Source: Desulfosarcinaceae bacterium (lineage in GTDB: Bacteria > Desulfobacterota > Desulfobacteria > Desulfobacterales > Desulfosarcinaceae). Taken from it: a stretch of 64,000 bases of DNA. This document shows positions 18,744 to 27,044 of this stretch, one piece after another (the stretch's first letter is position 1; each line of letters starts with the position of its first letter). The DNA lies in assembly GCA_030066015.1 (NCBI GenBank), contig JASJCL010000002.1:53135-117134 (forward strand), written 5' to 3'. The notes beneath the pieces are model-generated. The model was given only the letters and a program-made list of their open reading frames with translations. It did no database searches and was not told the origin of the DNA. The position numbers and the translations under genes are program-made.

Positions 18744-19964
18744 TCAATTTGCAGGGCCATGGGACGGCGACAGCACCCTGCGATAGGTCGAGAGGGCGGC
18801 CTCGGCCGCGCGCTCCCAGCTGAAGTCGCGCACGGCATCCCGAATCGTTTCCGGCGACCAGGCGACGGTGCCCTCCCGCAGGGCGGCAACCCCGGCGGCC
18901 AGGCCGGCGGGTGAACCGTCGGTCATGATGACGCCGGGGCGCTGTTCACCTGCCAGGGACGCCATGATCCCCACAGGACTTGTCACCACCGGTCGGCCGC
19001 AGGCCAGTGCTTCCAGCCCCACCAGCCCGAAGCTTTCGTACTGCGATGCCAGCACATAGACGTCCGCTGCCGCATAGTGCGCCGGCAGGGCCTCCTGGGT
19101 GACGCTACCGGTGAAGATCACGCGACGCTCAAGTCCGGCCGCATCCACCCGCTGTTGCAGGCGCCGCAGCTCGGGGTCCCGGGGGCCGTCGCCGCCGACG
19201 ATCATCAGCTGCAGGCGGGGATCGCTGTCAACCTGGGCCAAGGCGTCGATGACCCGCGCCTGACCTTTGAGCGGGGTCAGACGGCCGATCATGAGCAGCA
19301 GAAAAGCGTCCGGTTCGATACCCAGCTGCCGCCGGGCGGCGGCGGCGTCCAGGGGACGAAAGAGATCGAAGTCCACCCCGCCGGGGACCATGGCGATGCG
19401 TGCGGCCTGTGCCCCATAGTGGTGCACCAGGTTGCCTTTTTCCGTCACACAGGGCGCCAGTAGCAGGTTGCATTCCCGAACGAGCGCCTTCTCCACCGCC
19501 AGCCGCTGGGCGGGCGCCGCACTTCCGCTGTTGGCTTTCAGGGCGGCCAGCGTGTGAAAACTGATCACGTGGGGCCGTTGCCAGGCCTGCTGCAAGCGAC
19601 GACCGACCTGACCGGAGAGCCAGTAATGGCTGTGAATTAGATCGTAGCCGCTATTTTCCTGGCGCGCAAATGACGCGGCGGCGCTGCTGAAATCCGATGC
19701 ATAGGGGTAAAGCTCGTGCTTGGTCAGCGGGCCGTCTTGCCGGATGGTGAGGGTGATCAAGCGCACGCCTGGATCGAGGCGCGTCATTGCCGGTTCATCG
19801 GCCTGCCGCCGCGTGAATATGTCGACCCGGTGCCCCCGACGGCCAAGTTCGCGGGCCAGTGCGCGCACGTAGACACTCATGCCGCCGGTGTCCCGGGTGC
19901 CCAGCCGGCCCAGCGGACTGGAGTGGATGCTCAGCATGGCGATGGACAGCGCAGCCTCCGGCAT
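18744..19964 (-). CDS. GT4 glycosyltransferase, MshA-like
   Basis: A 406-residue retaining glycosyltransferase of the GT-B fold. The N-terminal loop (HSSPLGRLGTRDTGGMSVYV) and the DLIHSHYWLSGQVG stretch closely resemble MshA (UDP-GlcNAc:inositol-3-phosphate GlcNAc-transferase) and sucrose-phosphate-synthase-like enzymes. The nucleotide-sugar part has GRLTPLKGQ and the E-x7-E motif ESFGLVGLE. I start at the ATG at 19964, with GAGGGG six bases upstream, 13 bases after the preceding stop; an upstream GTG at 20000 is possible. Acceptor specificity cannot be proved by eye, but neighbouring inositol-phosphate synthase and PIG-L genes favour an inositol acceptor. Confidence 0.85.
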   Translation of the reverse strand: MPEAALSIAMLSIHSSPLGRLGTRDTGGMSVYVRALARELGRRGHRVDIFTRRQADEPAMTRLDPGVRLITLTIRQDGPLTKHELYPYASDFSSAAASFARQENSGYDLIHSHYWLSGQVGRRLQQAWQRPHVISFHTLAALKANSGSAAPAQRLAVEKALVRECNLLLAPCVTEKGNLVHHYGAQAARIAMVPGGVDFDLFRPLDAAAARRQLGIEPDAFLLLMIGRLTPLKGQARVIDALAQVDSDPRLQLMIVGGDGPRDPELRRLQQRVDAAGLERRVIFTGSVTQEALPAHYAAADVYVLASQYESFGLVGLEALACGRPVVTSPVGIMASLAGEQRPGVIMTDGSPAGLAAGVAALREGTVAWSPETIRDAVRDFSWERAAEAALSTYRRVLSPSHGPAN

Positions 19965-19977
19965 GCGGCCCCCCTCA

Positions 19978-21012
19978 TCAGGATCCAAATTCAAGTACAC
20001 AGTGCAGCACCCGCACCGCCCGTCCGCCCAGGCGTTCTTTATAGGGTTCTGTGCCCTTGAGAAAATCGTAGACCCGGCGGCCGTCGCGTACAGCCTCCCG
20101 GATGGAGAGGACCTTGCCCATCAGCCCTGGGCTGAGCTTGCGGTAGGCGTCATCATAGCCGTTGTTGTAAAGGTAGACCGTGACGCCGTCGTCCAGGCAC
20201 AAGGTGGCGGAGATGGGTCGGCCGTCCAACTCCAGAAGATAGAGCCGCAGCATGTTCACCGCGGCCAGGTTGGCGGCCAGGTCCCTGAAGAAGCCGGCCA
20301 TGGTGTCGGACATGAAGCTGGCCTTGTCGGCGCGGTTGGCGCGGAAGAGGGTCAAAAAAATCTCCATGGCCCCTTTTAATGCCGCCGGTGTGCGGATGCA
20401 GCGCAGCGCCACCCGTCCGGCTTCGTCTAGCCGCCGCAGCTTGCGCCGGATTTCGTGCCGCTCCTTCCCCTTCAGACCCTTGAGATAGTCCTCCCAGCGC
20501 TCCGGCAGTGGCATGGCAAACAATGCATCCACCGGTTCACACCGCACCCCGAGGCCGGCGCTTTCAGCCATCGGCACCAAGTGCGCCACGATCGAGGCGT
20601 CCTCGCGCACCGGCGTCATCACGAGGCGGTCGACACCATCGCCGGCCAAATGCGTCAGAAGGTTGCGATAGAAGCACCGGGCGTGTTGCGGGGCGACCAC
20701 GCAGTCCAAATGATCGCAGAGGTCCGCGTCGCCCATCAGGCGGACCTCGTCGCCCGCTCGCATGAGGGGCGCCAGACCGACAAGCTCCCCGCGGCTGCGG
20801 ATGGAAAGAAGATAGGGTTCGCGACCCGCACCGAAACGGGGCCACCAGGCTCCTAGCCACTGCGGTAGGACGAAAGGGCCCGGCCACTCCAGGTCGCCGC
20901 GCGTTGGCGCCCAAAAAGCCGCATAGCCGTCCAGAGATTCGGCCTGCACGCGGAGGGCATCGCGCATGGGGACTGAGATGGCCGTAGCGGCGGTTTCCTT
21001 GGGCCGAGTCAT
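19978..21012 (-). CDS. CelD/FemAB-like GNAT-fold acyltransferase
   Basis: A 344-residue cytoplasmic protein of the BcsL/CelD-FemAB type (tandem GNAT folds), which transfers an acyl or aminoacyl group to a sugar, peptide or amine. Typical marks are the YLKGLKGKERHEIRRKLRRL segment, the central DGRPISATLCLDDGVTVYLYNNGYD strands and the closing YDFLKGTEPYKERLGG. The ATG at 21012 overlaps the preceding stop as ATGA; an in-frame TTG at 21027 is less likely. Its place beside a GlcN-inositol-type gene set makes it the candidate to acylate or aminoacylate the amine. The donor is unknown. Confidence 0.8.
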   Translation of the reverse strand: MTRPKETAATAISVPMRDALRVQAESLDGYAAFWAPTRGDLEWPGPFVLPQWLGAWWPRFGAGREPYLLSIRSRGELVGLAPLMRAGDEVRLMGDADLCDHLDCVVAPQHARCFYRNLLTHLAGDGVDRLVMTPVREDASIVAHLVPMAESAGLGVRCEPVDALFAMPLPERWEDYLKGLKGKERHEIRRKLRRLDEAGRVALRCIRTPAALKGAMEIFLTLFRANRADKASFMSDTMAGFFRDLAANLAAVNMLRLYLLELDGRPISATLCLDDGVTVYLYNNGYDDAYRKLSPGLMGKVLSIREAVRDGRRVYDFLKGTEPYKERLGGRAVRVLHCVLEFGS

Positions 21013-22022
21013 GCTATTTCCATGCAATGGCCGCTGCGGCCGGCTTCGGCCAGGGCATCCAGTACGCGCATGTTGGCGATGCTTTCGGCGGGCGAATAGG
21101 CAAGGGTGCTCCTGCCCAACACGGCATCGGCAAAATGGGTCACCATTAGGCGGTATTCGTCGGTCCCCTTGATCCGTTGCCGGTCACCCGATTCCGCCGC
21201 CCGGCTGCGCACGGTGTAGTAGGCGTCCTTCTCCCAGGGGATGAAGGCATCGTGGGGGAGTTCGATGGCGCCCCGTTCGCCCACGACGCTGAAGGTCTGC
21301 TGTAGGGCGGAGATGAAGCTGGCCTCCACCACGCCCATGCGACGGTGTCCGAAGCGAAGGATTGCCGCCAGATGCCAGTCCGCCCCCCCTGCATGGTAGG
21401 ACATTTGCGCCTGCACACGGAGTGGTTCGGCCCCCATCAGCCAGCGGGCCACGCTGACCCCGTAGCAGCCGACATCCAGTAGGGCGCCGCCGCCCATTTC
21501 CGGTTTCAGCCGTGCATTCGCGCCGCTGGCGAGGATATCCGCGTCCATGTGATAGGTGAAGGCGGCCCGTACGAGTCGAACCGCACCGATCTGCCCCTCG
21601 TCCACGAGGGCTTTGATGTGCTGACTACGGGGATGAAAGCGGTACATGAACCCTTCCATCAGCAGGCGGTCGGCATCTCGCGCGGCGGCGGCCATCTCTT
21701 CGGCTTCGCGGGCGGTGCAGGCCAGCGGCTTCTCACATAAAACGTGTTTGCCGGCCGCCAAGGCTTTGAGCGTCCAGGGATGGTGCAGGTGGTTGGGCAG
21801 CGGTATGTAGACCGCCGTCACGCCGTCGTCCGCCAGCAGATCTGCGTAGTTGGCATACAATTTGGGGATACTGTGGCGCGCGGCCAGATCGCGGGATCGA
21901 TGCGGCGAACGGCTGGCCAGGGCCCGAAGCGTGCTGTTGGGGGATGTTTGGATGGCGTTGATGACGCACTTGCGGGCGATGGTGGCGCTGCCCAATATCC
22001 CCCATTGGACCTTAGATGCCAT
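21009..22022 (-). CDS. Gfo/Idh/MocA family oxidoreductase
   Basis: A 337-residue NAD(P)-dependent sugar/inositol dehydrogenase-type protein. The Rossmann start WGILGSATIARKCV, the family motif HVLCEKPLACTAREAEEM with its catalytic Lys, and GGGALLDVGCYGVSVARWLMG are all present, and the length is normal. The start overlaps the ThuA-Gfo stop by 11 bases and the stop overlaps the acyltransferase start, so the cluster is translationally coupled. Members oxidise or epimerise hydroxyls of sugars and inositols; the substrate here is unknown. Confidence 0.88.
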   Translation of the reverse strand: MASKVQWGILGSATIARKCVINAIQTSPNSTLRALASRSPHRSRDLAARHSIPKLYANYADLLADDGVTAVYIPLPNHLHHPWTLKALAAGKHVLCEKPLACTAREAEEMAAAARDADRLLMEGFMYRFHPRSQHIKALVDEGQIGAVRLVRAAFTYHMDADILASGANARLKPEMGGGALLDVGCYGVSVARWLMGAEPLRVQAQMSYHAGGADWHLAAILRFGHRRMGVVEASFISALQQTFSVVGERGAIELPHDAFIPWEKDAYYTVRSRAAESGDRQRIKGTDEYRLMVTHFADAVLGRSTLAYSPAESIANMRVLDALAEAGRSGHCMEIA

Positions 22023-23661
22023 CGAGGACCTCCACCCGGCCGCCCTTTTCCATGGAGCGGGCGGCGGCCTCCAGAATGGCCACCACCCTGACGGAATCCG
22101 CGAGGGGCGCCGTAATCGGTTCGCCCAGCAGGAGGTGGTCGGCCAGATTGCGGTGGAAACAGAAGGGCTGGCGCGGGGCCTCGGTGGGGGTGATGCGGGT
22201 GATCTCCCCCTCGGCGCGGCGATGGTGTACGGTGATTTCCGGCGTCATCTCAGTGGCGGGGATGTCGTGGTCGCGGTAGTAGTGATCCGGATCGATGATG
22301 CGGGTGCGCACATCGCGCCACTGCCCAGTGATGGCGCCCTGGGTTCCCAGAAGATACCACTTGGGTTTGCGGGCCGCGGCGATGTCCGAGTGAAGAAATT
22401 CGGCCTCGACGCCGCCCGCGAAGCGGATCTGGATCTTTTCCTGGTCGGCGTTGGTAACATCATGCCAGACTCGCTTGTGCCGGGTGCCGACCACGGACCG
22501 GGGCGTGTCGGGAATCAAGCTGACGATCCAGTCGATGTAGTGGGCGCCCCAGTCGTAGGAGGTGCCGCCGCAAACCGGGGCGTGAGAGTGCCAGTAGCCA
22601 CAGGGATGGTGAAAGCCGCCCACAAAGGTTTCCAGGTAGAAGAGGTCGCCCACCAGGCCCTGGGCCAGGCTGTCGCGAATGGTGAGGTAGTCGGCGTCCC
22701 AGCGCCGGTTCTGGTGGCAGCTCAGATGCACCTGGTGATGTTCGGCCGTTGCCGCCAGGGCATCGCATTCGCGCTGGTTGAGGGCCAGCGGTTTTTCGCA
22801 GACCACGTGTTTGCCAGCCGCCATGAGGGCCAGGCTGAGCTCGGCATGGGTGTTGGGTGGGGTCGCCACGATGACCAGATCGATGTCGGGGGCCTCGGCC
22901 AAGGCCTTGGCATCGGGATGGATCTGGACCTGGGGAAAATCGCGTTTGGCCTGGTCGCTGCGCCGGGGATTGAGGTCGCACACCGACCGCAGGTCGAATC
23001 CCGCCGTGTCCTCGATGCCCAGGCCATGCAGCCGGCCCACCGACGGTGCATAGCCCAGAATGCCCACGCCCAGGGAAGGGGAGGCCATGGGCCGGCCGGC
23101 CAGGTGAGCGCACAGGCGGTAGCAGAGGCGCTGCACAAAGGGATGCGCATAGGCCGCCAGCGTTGTGCAGGCTGCGCGGCCTAAGCCCACTTGGCGTTGG
23201 GTCATCACGGAGATGTGTTCGTAATGCCAGTCGGCGTACAGCAGCGATTCGGTGTCGGCATGGGTCGGGGTCAGGTAGTGGTGGCGGCCGGGCAGGTAGA
23301 CCGCGTCCGGCAGCCGGGCGGCCAGCGGGTGGTCGAAGCGTTCGAAGAGCACGCGCAGCTCGGCGGCCTGTCCGGGCGGCGATGCGGTTGCGCCCAGCAG
23401 GTCGGGCAATGGCCCATCGTCGGCCCGCACCAATGCCAGCCAACCGCCCCCGCCGTGGACAAAAGCGGTCAGGGTTTGCACCTGGGCGTCGTCTGCCAGC
23501 GTGACCCGGCTGATGACCACGTCGTAGCCGTTCAGGGTCTCGGGCAGGCGCGGCACCGTTTCCAGACGCACATGGGGTACGGCGGCCAAATACGCCGCCA
23601 GAGGGTCTACGGCGGACGATTCGTCGACGACAAGCAGGGAAAGGGTCGGCTGGGGCATCAT
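22012..23661 (-). CDS. ThuA-like domain fused to Gfo/Idh/MocA oxidoreductase
   Basis: A 549-residue fusion. Residues ~1-200 look like the ThuA (trehalose-utilisation, class I glutamine-amidotransferase-like) fold, with a GGGGWLALV turn and H-rich strands ending in a GLGRAACTTLAAYAHPF segment. Residues ~205-540 are a second Gfo/Idh/MocA oxidoreductase, starting GVGILGYAPSVGRLH and containing KHVVCEKPLALNQRECDAL and SYDWGAHYIDW. It is 22 bases downstream of the S51-CysRS-like gene and overlaps the next oxidoreductase. ThuA and Gfo proteins are often neighbours in carbohydrate clusters; here they are one chain. No signal peptide is present. Confidence 0.82.
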   Translation of the reverse strand: MMPQPTLSLLVVDESSAVDPLAAYLAAVPHVRLETVPRLPETLNGYDVVISRVTLADDAQVQTLTAFVHGGGGWLALVRADDGPLPDLLGATASPPGQAAELRVLFERFDHPLAARLPDAVYLPGRHHYLTPTHADTESLLYADWHYEHISVMTQRQVGLGRAACTTLAAYAHPFVQRLCYRLCAHLAGRPMASPSLGVGILGYAPSVGRLHGLGIEDTAGFDLRSVCDLNPRRSDQAKRDFPQVQIHPDAKALAEAPDIDLVIVATPPNTHAELSLALMAAGKHVVCEKPLALNQRECDALAATAEHHQVHLSCHQNRRWDADYLTIRDSLAQGLVGDLFYLETFVGGFHHPCGYWHSHAPVCGGTSYDWGAHYIDWIVSLIPDTPRSVVGTRHKRVWHDVTNADQEKIQIRFAGGVEAEFLHSDIAAARKPKWYLLGTQGAITGQWRDVRTRIIDPDHYYRDHDIPATEMTPEITVHHRRAEGEITRITPTEAPRQPFCFHRNLADHLLLGEPITAPLADSVRVVAILEAAARSMEKGGRVEVLDGI

Positions 23662-23683
23662 ATGGGGTACCTTGGATTCGTCG

Positions 23684-25030
23684 TCATGGGGATGACAACC
23701 GCCAGCGGTGGCCCGACGGCGTGTCCTCCACCTGAATGTTGACGGCCTGCAGGGCCTCCCGCAGTCGGTCGGCCGCTTCCCATTGCTTTTCCTCGCGAAG
23801 CCTGCCGCGCAACTCCAGCAGGATTTCCACCATGGGCGCCAGGTCCTCTTCGCGCAGCTTGAATGGGGCCTCGAGAGCGTTGCCGAGAAGCACCATCATG
23901 TCCCGCAGGGTATCGCGGGCCTGCGCCACGACCTCTTCGCTCTCTTGGCCCAGTTGGGCCTGCCACACCATGCGGTCAAACTCCAACAGGGCCCTGGTGG
24001 CCGTGGTGGCCTCCCCGCGATCCAGGCCCGTCTGAAAACGGGATCCCAGCGCGTGGGCCCGCTGCCAGAAACCATCACTGCCATTCTCTTCAAGCGGAGC
24101 GCTCTGCGGGGCCGCCGGAGCGGCCGCACCGGTGTGGGCACCGATGCCCTCGCGCAATACCGTCAGGGCAAAGCGCTCGCCGCTCTGAAAGGAGAGCGTT
24201 CCCTCCCTGGTGCGCAGGGTGATACCACCGAGACCCTTGACCTCGGCTGCGTCGGCGGCCAGATCCAGGATGCAGGCCGTGTGCTCGTCGAGCCCCAGGA
24301 TGGGAAGGGGGGCCGGCAGAAGGGCGGTCAGGGCATCGAAACGCTCAGCCCCCATGAAACAGAAGCGCGTGTCGTGGGTGCCACCTTCGGCATTGTTCCA
24401 ATGGGGCACCACCACCAGGTTGATGCCGAAGCGGCCGAGCAGATCCAGCCCCGCCACCCAGTGCAGCTCCTGGCCGACCTTGTAAATCTCATACACCGGC
24501 AGGGTGAAACGCCCCATTGTCAGGGCAGCGGCACTGGCAGCCACCAGGCACCCGCCGGCGGTCACACATCGGGTGAGCAGATCCGGCACTGGCGACGGCT
24601 GCCATTGCCGTACGGCGTAGGTGGGGCTGCCTGGTCCGATGAGGATGAAATCGGCCCCGCGCAGCACCTGCCCGGCCTGGCGGCGGTCGAAATCGCTGGC
24701 ATCGGCGTGTGATTTGTAGGAGGCCACGCCCATGGCGTGGCCCACGCGCGTAGCGAAGTATTCGACGGCCTTGGACGAAATTTGGTCCACGTTGAGCTGA
24801 AAACCGGCCGGTGTGTCCAGAAAGACCGCTTGGGGTGCACCCGGCAGCTCCCGCAGAAGTCGCTTGTGGACCTCTACCATGGAAGCTGTCAGCTCGCCGG
24901 AGCCCATCAGCACGATTCTTCCGGAGCGAGTATTGTCGGGATGACCCTCAGGTGAGCCCATCGGCATTCGATTTGGATTAGCGGTTGATTGGGTTTGCGT
25001 CATCGGATGCACCCGCTGCGTCACGGGCAC
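23684..25030 (-). CDS. Peptidase-S51/cyanophycinase-like protein fused to a CysRS C-terminal domain
   Basis: A 448-residue chimera. Residues ~35-290 resemble the cyanophycinase/dipeptidase E class I amidotransferase-like fold (GRIVLMGSGELTASM, FILIGPGSPTYAV, VVPHWNN, GLDEHTACILD). The nucleophile elbow reads AASAAALT: the serine can be aligned with that of GxSAGA, but the flanking glycines are alanines, so activity is uncertain. Residues ~310-448 match the cysteinyl-tRNA synthetase C-terminal (DALR/anticodon-binding) region, ending REEKQWEAADRLREAL and VEDTPSGHRWRL. No HIGH or KMSKS catalytic motifs are present. The GTG at 25030 gives the longest form; an ATG at 25003 is equally possible because no ribosome-binding site is obvious. 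Confidence 0.78.
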   Translation of the reverse strand: MPVTQRVHPMTQTQSTANPNRMPMGSPEGHPDNTRSGRIVLMGSGELTASMVEVHKRLLRELPGAPQAVFLDTPAGFQLNVDQISSKAVEYFATRVGHAMGVASYKSHADASDFDRRQAGQVLRGADFILIGPGSPTYAVRQWQPSPVPDLLTRCVTAGGCLVAASAAALTMGRFTLPVYEIYKVGQELHWVAGLDLLGRFGINLVVVPHWNNAEGGTHDTRFCFMGAERFDALTALLPAPLPILGLDEHTACILDLAADAAEVKGLGGITLRTREGTLSFQSGERFALTVLREGIGAHTGAAAPAAPQSAPLEENGSDGFWQRAHALGSRFQTGLDRGEATTATRALLEFDRMVWQAQLGQESEEVVAQARDTLRDMMVLLGNALEAPFKLREEDLAPMVEILLELRGRLREEKQWEAADRLREALQAVNIQVEDTPSGHRWRLSSP

Positions 25031-25063
25031 TTGATGAGGAATTTCGGTATGATCTGCCCTGAT

Positions 25064-25092
25064 AGCCTAACAAAACAAATAGTACGACACAA
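25064..25092 (-). promoter_or_regulatory. Possible internal promoter of the inositol cluster
   Basis: Read leftward, TTGTGT (25092-25087) and TAGGCT (25069-25064) are 17 bases apart inside an unusually AT-rich 137-base gap between the two S51 genes. The -10 match is poor. It would start a transcript covering the S51-CysRS gene onward. Confidence 0.25.
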
Positions 25093-25167
25093 GTTGCCGC
25101 CTGTCGAGGCGGCTTGGCCCTGGAATGGCTCCGCTGCGCACCGCGGCGCGGCGCTGCCCTGCCCGGA

Positions 25168-25887
25168 TCAACCCTTGGTGCGCAAGTCCGTCTCCTCCAG
25201 GGTGAACCTGCGGCCCGATTCGAAGACGTCTGTCCTAGCGTTTTCTCGATAGAGGGTAACGGCCCCTTTCCCGTAAACCCGCCAGACGCCGAGGGTGGCG
25301 TCGAACAGAGCGCCGGTCTCCTCGTCAATCCCCATGAGCAGGGTGTTGGGGAGCCGCTCCTGCAGGCGGGGGGCCCATTTATGACCGAAAGTGTCATGGT
25401 GGGGGAGGACGCAGACCGCCTGGATCAGTCCCAAACCGAGGGCCACCGAGCCGTTGCCGGGGTCGTAATAGTGATCGCACATGACCATGGCACCGGCGCT
25501 GCTGCCGGCGATCACGGCGCCCTTCCGGTAAGCGGCCAGCATGGCCGTCCAGCTGCGGCTATTCGTGAGGCTTTGGGCCAGATGGCCGGGAAAGCCACCG
25601 AGAAGGTAAATCAGCCGGGCATCTTCCAGATGCGCGGCGATGGCGGGGTCGTCGGCAGAGGCGCGGTCCACCAGCCCCAGCCGATGCACCTGCCGCGCCC
25701 CGAGCTGCCGAAACCAGCGCACGCCGTTGTCACCGGCGCGCTGGTCATTGCGATCGGGCGCCGCTGCGGCCGGGATGATGGCCACCGGGGCCTCCGGACC
25801 ACCGGCAGCCGCCAGGGCGGCGCGGTCGGGGTCCGCCATCCGTCCACCGAATTCGGCGCCGCCTGAAAGCAACAGGTAGCCACTCAT
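25168..25887 (-). CDS. Peptidase S51-like protein (cyanophycinase/dipeptidase E family)
   Basis: A 239-residue single-domain protein with the class I amidotransferase-like serine peptidase fold. It starts GYLLLSGGAEFGG, has LIYLLGGFPGHLAQSL and a canonical nucleophile elbow AGSSAGAMVM, and then HHDTFGHKWAPR and LLMGIDEETGALFD, consistent with a Ser-His-acid triad. Family members hydrolyse Asp-X or isopeptide bonds in cyanophycin or dipeptides. The start overlaps the HAD stop (ATGA). Having both this intact member and a fused, altered member in one cluster suggests hydrolysis of an amide or peptide intermediate or product. Confidence 0.86.
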   Translation of the reverse strand: MSGYLLLSGGAEFGGRMADPDRAALAAAGGPEAPVAIIPAAAAPDRNDQRAGDNGVRWFRQLGARQVHRLGLVDRASADDPAIAAHLEDARLIYLLGGFPGHLAQSLTNSRSWTAMLAAYRKGAVIAGSSAGAMVMCDHYYDPGNGSVALGLGLIQAVCVLPHHDTFGHKWAPRLQERLPNTLLMGIDEETGALFDATLGVWRVYGKGAVTLYRENARTDVFESGRRFTLEETDLRTKG

Positions 25888-26564
25888 GGGGATCGCTCCT
25901 TCGTCGTTGCCGACACTGCCGGCGAGATGCCGTTCGTTGGCGGCGATAGTGATGCCAGGCTTTGGTCGCCCAGCAGGGCGGCCAAATCGGAGGCCAGCTG
26001 CCGGGCATGGGTGAAGTGAATGCCGTGGATGCCCAGGGCGCGGCCCGCGGCAACGTGGCCCGCGGTGTCGTCGATGAAGACCGCCTCATCCGGCCGCACC
26101 GCCAGGCGCGCCAGTGTTTCCGTGTAGACCACCGGGTCGGGCTTGACGCGCCCCTCGTCTCCCGAGCAATAGACAACCGCGAAGTCGTCGCGGATGCCCC
26201 AGTCGCGCAGCCATCCGCTTAGCCCTGGTGGATGGTTGGAGAGGATTGCCAGGCGATAGCGGACCCGCAGGCGACGGATCAGCTCCAGCACCGCGGGATT
26301 GGCTTTTTCGTCGGCATAGTAGCGCCGGCGAAAGGCGTCCGCCGCGGATCGCGTGGGCAATCCCAGTTGCGGGCCGATGGTGTGCCAGAAGGCCGTCATG
26401 CCGAGCCGTCCCACGAGCGCCGCCTGCCAGGCCGGACTCTCGAAGAGAATCGGGTTGAGCGTGTCGCGGGCGATCCCCAGCTCCGCCTCGTAGGCCCGCA
26501 CAAGGGTTTTGGGGCGCGGGGTGGAGATGACCAGCCCGAAGTCGAAAATGATGCCCTTGATCAT
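25884..26564 (-). CDS. HAD-superfamily hydrolase (IA variant 3-like)
   Basis: A 226-residue HAD protein. Motif I is IIFDFGLVIS, so the first Asp is present but the usual second Asp (DxD) is Gly, as in DFGGVL-type HADs; such proteins can be weak phosphatases or have other activities. Motif II is LAILSNHP, the Lys of motif III lies in EGRVKPDPVVY, and motif IV is AVFIDDTAGHV. It overlaps the S51 gene by four bases and precedes it in the leftward transcript. A dephosphorylation step is needed in mycothiol-type synthesis, but nothing links this HAD to it except position. Confidence 0.82.
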   Translation of the reverse strand: MIKGIIFDFGLVISTPRPKTLVRAYEAELGIARDTLNPILFESPAWQAALVGRLGMTAFWHTIGPQLGLPTRSAADAFRRRYYADEKANPAVLELIRRLRVRYRLAILSNHPPGLSGWLRDWGIRDDFAVVYCSGDEGRVKPDPVVYTETLARLAVRPDEAVFIDDTAGHVAAGRALGIHGIHFTHARQLASDLAALLGDQSLASLSPPTNGISPAVSATTKERSP

Positions 26565-26583
26565 GGTATCGCCTTCTCAATCG

Positions 26584-26955
26584 CTATTGCCGCAGGATAC
26601 CCACGGCCAGCAGCATCCAGGCCACCATGAAGGCCACCCCGCCGAAGGGGGTAACGATGCCCAAAGCGCGGATGCCGGTCATGCTGAGTGCGTAGAGACT
26701 TCCCGAAAACAGGAGGATCCCGGCCAGCATGAGGAGGCCGGCGGCCTTCAGCGGTTTCGAGGGTTTGAGGGAATTTGCGATCAGTCCGACCAGAATCAAT
26801 CCCAGGGAGTGATAGAACTGATACTGAACCCCGGTCTGGAAAGCGGCCAGCATGTCGGCGGCCAGGCGGGTCTTGAGGCCGTGGGCGGCAAAGGCGCCCG
26901 CGGCGACAGCTAGCGCTGCACTGATGGCACCGCTGCATTGCAGGAAACGGGTCAT
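26584..26955 (-). CDS. DUF423 family inner-membrane protein (YgdD-like)
   Basis: A 123-residue protein with four predicted transmembrane helices and the family pattern AAGAFAAHGLKTRL near the N-terminus, FQTGVQYQFYHSLGLIL in the second helix and a GGVAFMVAWMLLA end. Function is unknown throughout the family. It is transcribed leftward 19 bases before the HAD gene, so it may be the first gene of the cluster transcript, although it is a common stand-alone gene and need not belong to the pathway. Confidence 0.88.
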   Translation of the reverse strand: MTRFLQCSGAISAALAVAAGAFAAHGLKTRLAADMLAAFQTGVQYQFYHSLGLILVGLIANSLKPSKPLKAAGLLMLAGILLFSGSLYALSMTGIRALGIVTPFGGVAFMVAWMLLAVGILRQ

Positions 26956-27044
26956 GATGTTGGATACCCTTTCGACGGCGCTAGCGGGGTGAACCGCTTC
27001 TTTTGAATCGCTGACATCGACGGCAATTTCAGCGAATGAACCGC

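Noticed and set aside
16443..26564. Calling the cluster a mycothiol operon
   Set aside because: No MshC-type ligase with catalytic CysRS motifs and no MshD are present, so only a GlcN-inositol-like core is supported.
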